Positions 1 to 6,170 of a stretch of DNA of 9,396 bases are shown piece by piece. How positions within the stretch are numbered: position 1 is the stretch's first letter; each line of letters begins with the position of its first letter. Both the position numbers and the translations under genes were made by a program. The stretch lies in assembly GCA_947565265.1 (NCBI GenBank), contig CANOFK010000025.1, positions 1 to 9,396 on the forward strand, in the 5' to 3' direction. The notes under the pieces were generated by a model. That model did no database searches and had not been told where the DNA came from. It saw nothing but the letters and a program-made list of their open reading frames with translations. Source of the DNA: an uncultured Clostridia bacterium (lineage in GTDB: Bacteria; Bacillota; Clostridia; Oscillospirales; Acutalibacteraceae).

Positions 1-50
1 GCGGCTTTAAGCTGATCCAGCCCTCCGGCGACAGGTCCATCCTGCCCTGA
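1..50 (+). CDS. 3' end of an unidentified upstream gene (partial)
   Basis: Reading from base 3, a frame runs open to a TGA at 48-50, giving the tail GFKLIQPSGDRSILP. The other two + frames hit stops by base 15. Fourteen of the fifteen sense codons end in G or C, which matches the codon habit of the genes downstream and supports real coding. The piece is too short to name a family. It ends 40 nt before the next start codon, so it could belong to the same transcript. Confidence 0.5.
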   Translation, partial: GFKLIQPSGDRSILP

Positions 51-90
51 CCCTATGGCATACTCTATCATTTAACAGGAGGAATACAGC

Positions 91-765
91 ATGAACCGAT
101 TCATTCGCACCCTGGTCTGGGTCGCCGTGGGGGCCGCGGCAGGGGTAGGGTACCATCATCTGGCCAAAAAATGCCGGCAGCAGGAGGCCGGCGGCCAGGT
201 GCTCCGTCACTCCGGCACCCGTACCATCGAAACCAGGCGGCTGATCCTGCGCCGTTTTAAGGTGGAGGATGCCCAGTCCATGTATGACAACTGGGCCAGC
301 GATCCGGAGGTTACGAAATACCTGATCTGGCAGCCCCATGTCAGCGCCGAGGCCACTGCCGAGCTGCTGGAGGACTGGGAGGGCAGCTACGAGCAGGGCT
401 CCTATTACAACTGGGCCATTGTCCTCAAAGAACTGGGCGAGCCCATTGGCTCCATCAGCGTGGTCGAGCAGAAGGACGACCTGAAAAAAGCCCATATCGG
501 CTACTGCATCGGCAAAAAATGGTGGCGCCAGGGCATTATGACCGAGGCCCTGGGCGCCGTCATCCGGTATCTCTTCAGCGAAGGCTACCAGCGCATTGAC
601 AGCCGCCACGACCCCCGGAACCCCCATTCCGGCGACGTGATGAAAAAGTGCGGTATGCAGTATGAGGGCACCCTGCGCAACTACGATTGGAACAACCAGG
701 GCTACTGCGACGCCTGTTTCTACTCTATTTTGGCAGGGGAATACACAGGAGGTGACAGCCAATGA
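91..765 (+). CDS. GNAT N-acetyltransferase, RimJ/RimL type, with short hydrophobic N-terminal extension
   Basis: This 224-residue protein is a GNAT-fold acetyltransferase of the RimJ/RimL (Acetyltransf_3) type, expected to move an acetyl group from acetyl-CoA to an amine; the substrate cannot be read. The family-typical opening TIETRRLILRRF lies at residues 45-56, ASDPEVTKYL at 69-78, and the acetyl-CoA loop region WWRQGIMTEAL at 144-154, with Met where Gly or Ala is usual. Residues 1-36 are not part of the GNAT fold: they contain a Gly/Ala-rich hydrophobic stretch (about 7-24) followed by a basic patch, possibly a membrane anchor. The ATG at 91 has a strong AGGAGG at 77-82. A second site, AGGAGG at 182-187 before an in-frame GTG at 199 (residue 37), would give a protein starting where relatives often start. 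The 3' end overlaps ilvB by four bases (ATGA), so the two are probably translationally coupled. Confidence 0.88.
   Translation: MNRFIRTLVWVAVGAAAGVGYHHLAKKCRQQEAGGQVLRHSGTRTIETRRLILRRFKVEDAQSMYDNWASDPEVTKYLIWQPHVSAEATAELLEDWEGSYEQGSYYNWAIVLKELGEPIGSISVVEQKDDLKKAHIGYCIGKKWWRQGIMTEALGAVIRYLFSEGYQRIDSRHDPRNPHSGDVMKKCGMQYEGTLRNYDWNNQGYCDACFYSILAGEYTGGDSQ
199..201 (+). promoter_or_regulatory. Possible internal GTG start with its own ribosome site
   Basis: An in-frame GTG at residue 37 of the acetyltransferase is preceded by AGGAGG at 182-187, with an 11-nt gap that is slightly longer than ideal. Initiation here would give a soluble GNAT protein beginning VLRHSGTRTIET, close to where the conserved fold begins. 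AGGAGG can also arise by chance from Gln-Glu-Ala codons in GC-rich coding DNA, so use of this start is unproven. Confidence 0.4.
747..755 (+). promoter_or_regulatory. Strong ribosome binding site of ilvB
   Basis: AGGAGGTGA, a full match to the 16S anti-Shine-Dalgarno sequence, lies six bases before the ilvB ATG at 762 and inside the last codons of the acetyltransferase gene. It fixes the ilvB start and would allow efficient independent initiation in addition to coupling through the ATGA overlap. Confidence 0.9.
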
Positions 766-2429
766 GGCTTTGCGGCGCGGATATTATTGTAAAAACCCTG
801 ATCGAGCAGGGGGTAGAGGTGGTGTTCGGCTACCCCGGCGGGCAGATCATCAACGTGTACGACTCCCTGTATAAGTACCGGGACCAGTTGCGCCATGTAC
901 TCACCGCCCACGAGCAGGGCGCCGCCCATGCCGCCGACGGCTACGCCCGGGCCAGCGGCAAGCCCGGTGTAGTCATTGCTACCAGCGGGCCAGGGGCCAC
1001 CAACCTGATCACCGGCATTGCCACAGCCTATCTGGACTCCGTGCCCCTGGTGGCCATCACCGGCAATGTACCCACCGCCCAGCTGGGCACGGACAGTTTC
1101 CAGGAAATCGACATCACCGGCCTTACCCTCCCCATCACCAAGCACAACTACATTGTGGGCTCGGTGGAGGAACTGGCCGCTACCATCCGGGAGGCCTTCC
1201 AACTGGCCATGTCCGACCGCCCCGGCCCCGTGCTGGTGGATGTGCCCAAGAATATCCAGATCGCCCAGTGCGATTACCAGCCCCAGCCCCCTGCCCTGCC
1301 GGACGAAAAATTCCCGGCCAAGGACGTGCGCATCCAAGCCGCGGCCGCGTGCATCAACAGCGCCCGCAAGCCCTTCCTCTACTTCGGGGGCGGTTTGCTG
1401 AATTCCGGGGCCCAGGAAGAACTCCTAGCCCTGTCCGACCGGATCTCCGCGCCCATAGGCTGCTCCTTCATGGGCATCTCCGGGGTGCCCACCAGCCACC
1501 CCCGGTTTTTGGGGATGCAAGGGATGCACGGGCACTACGCCTCCTCCATGGCCATGCACCACGCCGACTGCATCATTGCCCTGGGCGTGCGTTTCAATGA
1601 CCGGGTCACTGGCAACCGGGAGAAATTCGCCACCAAGGCCCAAATCGTCCACATTGATGTGGACGGGGCTGAGCTTTCCAAAAACATCCCCTCGACCCAT
1701 GCCCTGCGGGGCGACTTAAAGCTTACCTTGCAAAAGCTGCTGCCCCTCATCGAGCCCCGCCAGCATAGCAGTTGGAACCAGGCCGTAGAGCAGTTGAGAA
1801 ACGACGAGCGCTGGTCCCTGGACCGCCGGGAGGGCCTGACCCCCCGCAACGCCTTGCAGGCCCTGGACCGCTACACCGGCGGCTCCCTGCCCGTGGCCAC
1901 CGACGTGGGCCAGCACCAGATGTGGGCCGCCCAGACCCTCAGTTTTTCCCAAAGCCGGCGGTTCATCTCCAGCGGCGGGCTGGGCACCATGGGCTTTGGG
2001 CTGGGGGCCGCCATCGGGGCGCAAATCGCCACCGGCCAGCGCACGGTACTGGTCACCGGCGACGGCAGTTTCGGTATGTGCCTCAACGAGCTGGCCACCG
2101 CCGTGCACGAGCGCATCCCCCTGGTCATCCTGCTGATGAACAACGGCGTATTGGGCATGGTGCGCCAGTGGCAGACCCTGTTCTTTGACAAACACTACTC
2201 CAATACCGTGCTGGACCGCCAGACAGACTTCATCGCCCTGAGCAGGGCTTTTGGCGCGGACGGCGTGCGGGTGGAAAGCCTTGAAACGCTGGAGGCCGCC
2301 CTCAAACAGGCTTTTGCCGCAGAAGGCCCCTTCCTCATTGACTGCGTGATCGATAAGGACGAATTCGTGCTGCCCATGCTGCCCCCCGGAGGGAGCATGG
2401 ACGATATCATCGTAAAGGTGGGTGACTGA
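762..2429 (+). CDS. ilvB: Acetolactate synthase (acetohydroxyacid synthase), large catalytic subunit
   Basis: This thiamine-diphosphate enzyme joins two pyruvates to 2-acetolactate, or pyruvate and 2-oxobutyrate to 2-aceto-2-hydroxybutyrate, the first common step of valine, leucine and isoleucine synthesis. At 555 residues it has the normal family length. The N-terminal domain carries the catalytic Glu51 in AHEQGAAHAADGYARA and SGPGATN at 75-81. The central domain carries RFNDRVTG at 277-284, the FAD-associated region that marks anabolic enzymes and is absent from catabolic acetolactate synthases. The C-terminal domain carries DVGQHQMWAAQ (381-391), the diphosphate-Mg motif starting GDGSFGM at 433 and ending at Asn460-Asn461, and GMVRQWQ (465-471). 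No key residue is missing. The start overlaps the upstream acetyltransferase stop, and ilvN follows one base after the stop, so the holoenzyme subunits are made together. Confidence 0.97.
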   Translation: MRLCGADIIVKTLIEQGVEVVFGYPGGQIINVYDSLYKYRDQLRHVLTAHEQGAAHAADGYARASGKPGVVIATSGPGATNLITGIATAYLDSVPLVAITGNVPTAQLGTDSFQEIDITGLTLPITKHNYIVGSVEELAATIREAFQLAMSDRPGPVLVDVPKNIQIAQCDYQPQPPALPDEKFPAKDVRIQAAAACINSARKPFLYFGGGLLNSGAQEELLALSDRISAPIGCSFMGISGVPTSHPRFLGMQGMHGHYASSMAMHHADCIIALGVRFNDRVTGNREKFATKAQIVHIDVDGAELSKNIPSTHALRGDLKLTLQKLLPLIEPRQHSSWNQAVEQLRNDERWSLDRREGLTPRNALQALDRYTGGSLPVATDVGQHQMWAAQTLSFSQSRRFISSGGLGTMGFGLGAAIGAQIATGQRTVLVTGDGSFGMCLNELATAVHERIPLVILLMNNGVLGMVRQWQTLFFDKHYSNTVLDRQTDFIALSRAFGADGVRVESLETLEAALKQAFAAEGPFLIDCVIDKDEFVLPMLPPGGSMDDIIVKVGD

Positions 2430-2430
2430 T

Positions 2431-2940
2431 ATGCAGAACTTTACCATAGCCGTACTGGTAAAAAACGAGTTCGGCGTGCTGAACCGGGTAACCAGTATGT
2501 TCCGCCGCCGCCGGTTCAGCATCAAAAGCCTTAGCGTCAGCGAAACCGAGTCCACGGCCAAATCCCGCATCACCATTGTTTCCGACGGGGGCGGCCGGGA
2601 GAAAAGCCAACTGATCGACCAGTTGTACAAGCTGCCCGTGGTCATCTCCATTATGGAGATCAAGGAAGAAGAGTGCATTACCAGCGAGCTGTTGTTGCTA
2701 AAGGTAGAGAACCGCTCCGAGTTGCGCAGTGACATCCACGCCGCCGCCGAGGCCTTCGGGGCCAAGATCGTCGACTACACACGGGATTCCGTTGTGCTGC
2801 AAATGGTGGGCAGTGCCCGCAGCATCGACGCCTTTATCGAGGTCATGCAGGACTACACCGTGCTGGAGATCTGCCGCACCGGGGTAATCTCCCTGGAGCG
2901 TGGCAGCATCCCCATGGAAAAACGCACGGAGATCTACTAG
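2431..2940 (+). CDS. ilvN: Acetolactate synthase, small regulatory subunit
   Basis: This is the regulatory partner of IlvB. In this family it raises catalytic activity and binds valine to give feedback inhibition. The N-terminal ACT domain (about residues 2-75) is clear: FTIAVLVKNEFGVLNRVTSM, then the RRRRFSIKSLSV segment and the ITIVSDGG strand. The C-terminal half (about 80-165) matches the usual small-subunit C-domain, with ELLLLKVENRSELRSDI, FGAKIVDYT and EVMQDYTVLEICRTG. I chose the ATG at 2431 (169 residues) because AAAGGTGGGTGA at 2414-2425 is well placed for it. An in-frame GTG at 2422 would add three residues and overlap ilvB, but its ribosome site would be too close. The TAG stop shares its TA with the left flank of the fold-back element that follows. 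Whether the valine site works cannot be told from sequence alone. Confidence 0.95.
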   Translation: MQNFTIAVLVKNEFGVLNRVTSMFRRRRFSIKSLSVSETESTAKSRITIVSDGGGREKSQLIDQLYKLPVVISIMEIKEEECITSELLLLKVENRSELRSDIHAAAEAFGAKIVDYTRDSVVLQMVGSARSIDAFIEVMQDYTVLEICRTGVISLERGSIPMEKRTEIY

Positions 2941-3100
2941 GGCTTGTTTGAAAAATCGAAAACGCCGTCTTTTTACCCAGAAACAACCATCTTCTGCGTC
3001 GAAAATCCTCGTAATACGCAAGTATTACTTGCGGTTTTCTCCTTGAATCTGACCGTTTCTGGTCAAAAATCCGTCATTTCCTCTATTTTCAAACAAGCCC
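2940..3100. mobile_element. 161-bp fold-back MITE-like element flanked by TA
   Basis: The perfect inverted repeat CTAGGGCTTGTTTGAAAA at 2937-2954 pairs with TTTTCAAACAAGCCCTAG at 3086-3103. Inside it the arms remain imperfectly complementary (CCAGAAAC near 2980 against GTTTCTGG at 3055-3062; GAAAA against TTTTC) and meet in GTAATAC (3011-3017), GCAA loop, GTATTAC (3022-3028). If the TA at each end (2938-2939 and 3101-3102) is a target duplication, the element is GGGCTTG...CAAGCCC, as expected of MITEs moved by IS630/Tc1-mariner transposases. It is AT-richer than its neighbours and has no convincing gene. The left TA plus the first G of the element form the ilvN stop codon; the target without the element also reads TAG, so insertion did not alter IlvN. 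As RNA it would form a long hairpin and may act as a terminator or stabiliser for ilvBN. Copy number is unknown. Confidence 0.72.
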
Positions 3101-3209
3101 TAGGCCCGCTACATTCCGGCCGGATACCGCCTGTGGTACAGGCCCTGTATCGTGTATATTGCCCCTATCACCGTTGATTTTCCCTATTTGCTTGAAAGGT
3201 GGGTTCCGA
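3101..3209 (+). other. Short intergenic stretch, no gene seen
   Basis: Between the fold-back element and the hydrolase start there is no credible gene. A 10-bp palindrome TCCGGCCGGA lies at 3115-3124 and a small hairpin GCCTGT-GGT-ACAGGC at 3129-3143, neither followed by a T-run. TGTATATT at 3153-3160 resembles a -10 box but has no matching -35 box, so a promoter for the hydrolase gene is possible but not supported. AAAGGTGGG at 3195-3203 is the ribosome site. Confidence 0.5.
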
Positions 3210-3824
3210 ATGATTACCTTGACCTGGCTGGGCCATTCCTGTTTCCGGGCCGTTTGCGGCCCCCATACCGTCATCCTTGACCCCTTCGCCCCCGGCAGCG
3301 TCCCCGGGCTGCGGGATATCCACGAAGAGGCCCAACTGGTGCTCTGCAGCCACGAGCACTTTGACCACAACTACCGGGAGGGTGTCCGCCTCACCGGCGG
3401 CGCCCCTATCCCCTACCGGGCTTACCCCTCCTTCCACGACGACTGCCTGGGTGCCCAGCGGGGCCCCAACCAAATCCACGTCCTGGAGGATAGCGGCGTG
3501 CGGGTTGCCCATATGGGCGATATCGGCTCCATGCCCGCTCCGGAGGTCCTGGAGCAGCTCCGGGGCGTAGAGGCCCTGCTCCTCCCCGTAGGCGGCCACT
3601 ACACCGTAGGCCCCCAGCAGGCCATGGAGATCGTAAAGGCCATCGGCCCCCTGGTCGTAATCCCCATGCATTACCGCTCCCCGGACTTCGGCTTTGACGT
3701 GCTGGGGCCTGTGGAAGATTTCCTCTCCCTGTGCGGCAGTTGGCGCCAGGCCGAAGGGGACCGGGTGGAGATCACCCAAGACATGGAGCCGGGCACGGTG
3801 GTGCTCCGGTACCCCCAGGCCTAA
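3210..3824 (+). CDS. Metallo-beta-lactamase-fold hydrolase, UlaG/UPF0173-like
   Basis: This 204-residue protein has the compact metallo-hydrolase fold of the UlaG/UPF0173 group, enzymes that mostly cleave phosphoester or lactone-type bonds; the substrate is unknown. It opens MITLTWLGHSCF, typical of this group, and carries LDPF at 23-26. The metal motif is SHEHFDHN (His48, His50, Asp52, His53), followed by FHDD (His76), HMGD (His101, Asp104), GGHYT (His130) and IPMHYR (His154), so the dinuclear metal site appears complete. There is no signal peptide, so it is likely cytoplasmic. The start at 3210 has AAAGGTGGG at 3195-3203; an in-frame ATG at 3159 is rejected because it would add residues ahead of the conserved opening. 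The stop overlaps the next acetyltransferase as TAATG, suggesting joint translation. Its place between ilvN and ilvC gives no direct clue to its role. Confidence 0.88.
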   Translation: MITLTWLGHSCFRAVCGPHTVILDPFAPGSVPGLRDIHEEAQLVLCSHEHFDHNYREGVRLTGGAPIPYRAYPSFHDDCLGAQRGPNQIHVLEDSGVRVAHMGDIGSMPAPEVLEQLRGVEALLLPVGGHYTVGPQQAMEIVKAIGPLVVIPMHYRSPDFGFDVLGPVEDFLSLCGSWRQAEGDRVEITQDMEPGTVVLRYPQA

Positions 3825-4339
3825 TGGACGGCCTTGCCCTTGTGCCCCTGACGGAGGAAAACCTGCCCCTGGCCCAGGCCATAGACCGGGGCGATGTGAG
3901 CGGGGCCTTTGTGGACTCCGCAGACGCCATATGGGAACTGACCCGCTGGGGGCAGGCCCACGGCTGTGTGGGCCACACCTTTCTGGTGATGTACACAGGC
4001 CGCTGTATCGGCCTGATCTTGCTGGGCGAGGCCATCCCCTGGGCCTCCGACCCGCCGGAAATGGCCGCCCGGCCCTTTTACCGGCTGATGGGCTTTGTGC
4101 TGGACCGCCGCTACCGGGGCCGGGGCCTTGGCGGGCAGGTACTGGAGATGGCCATAGCCCGCTGTTTCCGGGACTTCGGCCCCCGGTCCATTGCCTTGGG
4201 CGTACACCGGGATAACCTGCGCGCCGGGCAATTCTACCGCCGCCACGGCTTTGTACAGACCCGGTACATGGAAGGGGACGACTTCTACTACCTAAAGTTT
4301 TTTGATCCGCCCAATACCGAAAGGGATCCCTTATCTTAA
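3824..4339 (+). CDS. GNAT family N-acetyltransferase
   Basis: This is a 171-residue single-domain GNAT acetyltransferase of the Acetyltransf_1 kind, resembling spermine/spermidine-type or general amine acetyltransferases; the substrate is not identified. The acetyl-CoA loop is clear: FVLDRRYRGRGLGGQVLEMA, with Arg98-Gly-Arg-Gly-Leu-Gly103 giving the R-x-x-G-x-G pattern, followed by the late strand and helix SIALGVHRDNLRAGQFYRRH and GF. The ATG at 3824 shares a base with the upstream TAA (TAATG) and has only a weak ribosome site of its own, so expression probably depends on ribosomes finishing the hydrolase gene. The same frame is open back to 3731, but that part lies inside the hydrolase and reads as Gly/Pro/Arg-rich off-frame sequence. 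It ends 31 nt before ilvC, which has a normal ribosome site. Confidence 0.88.
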   Translation: MDGLALVPLTEENLPLAQAIDRGDVSGAFVDSADAIWELTRWGQAHGCVGHTFLVMYTGRCIGLILLGEAIPWASDPPEMAARPFYRLMGFVLDRRYRGRGLGGQVLEMAIARCFRDFGPRSIALGVHRDNLRAGQFYRRHGFVQTRYMEGDDFYYLKFFDPPNTERDPLS

Positions 4340-4355
4340 TTACTTATATTATTGA

Positions 4356-5387
<1,032 letters not shown>

Positions 5388-5403
5388 GAACGGGGGCTAT
5401 ACC

Positions 5404-6087
5404 GTGAAAAGGTTTGCCGCTTTGGCTTTGGCCCTGCTCCTTGCGCTGGGCCTGTACGGGTGTTTGCCTAAAAGCAGCACCGTTACCAAAATAGAATCCG
5501 TACCGGTTGACGATACATCCCTCTATGGGCACAGCCTGGAACTGGCCGGGCTGCTGGAGGAAATGCTCCAATCGCCGGCGTACTTTACGCTGATGAGCGA
5601 CGCTGACAGCCTGCACGAGGTGATCACCCCGCTGATGCGTGCCGGCCTGTCCGAGCCTGCGGGCGCCTATCTGGTCAGCCTGCCCCCGGACGCGCTGCCA
5701 CAGCTGATGGCTGCGGCCGAAGTAGATCTGGACCAGTTCTCCGGCGGGCTACAGGCATTCCTGCAACGCCGGATGCTCAACGCGGTACCCAGCATCCTCA
5801 ACGCCCAGGCCGGGGCCGAAACCCTTGCCGCGGCCAGTATCCTTACCGCCTCCAAAGCCTGGGCCGGGGAAACCCTGGAGCAGGGCTGCTACGTGGTGCT
5901 CCACTACCCCCATGCCTGCCCGGTCATGGTTTCCTTCTGCGGCGGAGAGGGGCTTGTGGAGGGTACCGCCACCATGCTCATCGGCGCCACCCTGGAGGAG
6001 GACGCCCTACAGGGCCTGTCCGGGCTGTTTGATTCCCTGGGCATCGAGGGTATCGAAGTCCGAAAACTGGAAACCGGTCATGACTAA
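5404..6087 (+). CDS. Predicted lipoprotein of unknown function
   Basis: I do not recognise this family. The 227-residue protein starts with MKRF, a Leu/Ala-rich core and a lipobox-like LYGC, so Cys20 is the likely lipidated residue after signal peptidase II cleavage. Tyr at the -2 position is unusual but tolerable. The mature part, facing outside the membrane, looks globular and mildly acidic, with amphipathic helices around 40-140 and a strand-rich C-terminal third containing GCYVVLHYPHACPVMVSFCG and a GTATMLIGATL segment. That part holds three further Cys residues, and no catalytic motif is visible. Translation probably starts at GTG 5404, with a G-rich stretch at 5392-5396 as ribosome site; no better ATG exists near the signal sequence. 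It lies 16 nt after ilvC and 83 nt before ilvD, so it is likely co-transcribed with ilvC. A role in amino acid transport or sensing is possible but only by position. Confidence 0.8.
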   Translation: MKRFAALALALLLALGLYGCLPKSSTVTKIESVPVDDTSLYGHSLELAGLLEEMLQSPAYFTLMSDADSLHEVITPLMRAGLSEPAGAYLVSLPPDALPQLMAAAEVDLDQFSGGLQAFLQRRMLNAVPSILNAQAGAETLAAASILTASKAWAGETLEQGCYVVLHYPHACPVMVSFCGGEGLVEGTATMLIGATLEEDALQGLSGLFDSLGIEGIEVRKLETGHD

Positions 6088-6090
6088 GCA

Positions 6091-6117
6091 AACTGACCAA
6101 ACTGACTAAACTGACCA
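6091..6117 (+). repeat. Three tandem 9-bp repeats before ilvD
   Basis: The units are AACTGACCA, AACTGACTA and AACTGACCA, with degenerate partial copies on both sides (TGACTAAGC at 6081-6089 and AAATCAGGG at 6117-6125). The tract begins just after the lipoprotein stop codon and lies in the untranslated leader of ilvD. Such short tandems can change copy number by slippage. The repeats could also be spacing or protein-binding sequence, but no known operator is recognised. Confidence 0.7.
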
Positions 6118-6120
6118 AAT

Positions 6121-6154
6121 CAGGGTAGGGCCTCTGCCCTGCCCTGTACTTTTT
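6121..6154 (+). terminator. Hairpin plus T-run in the ilvD leader (terminator or attenuator candidate)
   Basis: CAGGGTAGGGC (6121-6131) pairs with GCCCTGCCCTG (6136-6146) around a CTCT loop, giving an 11-bp stem with one T-G pair. After three bases (TAC) comes TTTTT at 6150-6154. This is the shape of an intrinsic terminator, although the T-run is short and set back from the stem. It ends just before the ilvD ribosome site (AAGGAG, 6157-6162), so it could lower read-through into ilvD or mark an mRNA processing point. No competing antiterminator fold or leader peptide was found. Confidence 0.5.
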
Positions 6155-6170
6155 ATAAGGAGAAATCAAC

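Noticed and set aside
1716..2765. Minus-strand open frame of 349 codons across ilvB and ilvN
   Set aside because: It runs across the junction of two certain genes on the other strand and has no ribosome site or recognisable domain.
3129..3143. Terminator between ilvN and the hydrolase
   Set aside because: The 6-bp hairpin is not followed by a T-run; the fold-back element upstream is a better candidate for ending ilvBN transcripts.
2944..3177. Possible 77-residue protein on the + strand
   Set aside because: It lies almost wholly within the fold-back element, has no ribosome site and no family resemblance; the inverted repeats explain the sequence better.
3159..3209. Earlier ATG extending the metallo-hydrolase by 17 residues
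   Set aside because: The conserved family opening is at the ATG at 3210, which also has the well-placed AAAGGTGGG site.
3731..3823. Upstream extension of the second acetyltransferase
   Set aside because: The extra 31 residues overlap the hydrolase gene and read as off-frame Gly/Pro/Arg/His-rich sequence; TAATG at 3822-3826 is the natural junction.
4332..4350. Promoter for ilvC in the AT-rich gap
   Set aside because: TATATT at 4345-4350 resembles a -10 box, but no -35 box lies at a suitable distance and the position is only about 20 nt before the start codon.
6081..6125. CRISPR-like or iteron array
   Set aside because: The units are only 9 bp, directly adjacent with no spacers, and only three are good copies; there are no cas or replication genes nearby.
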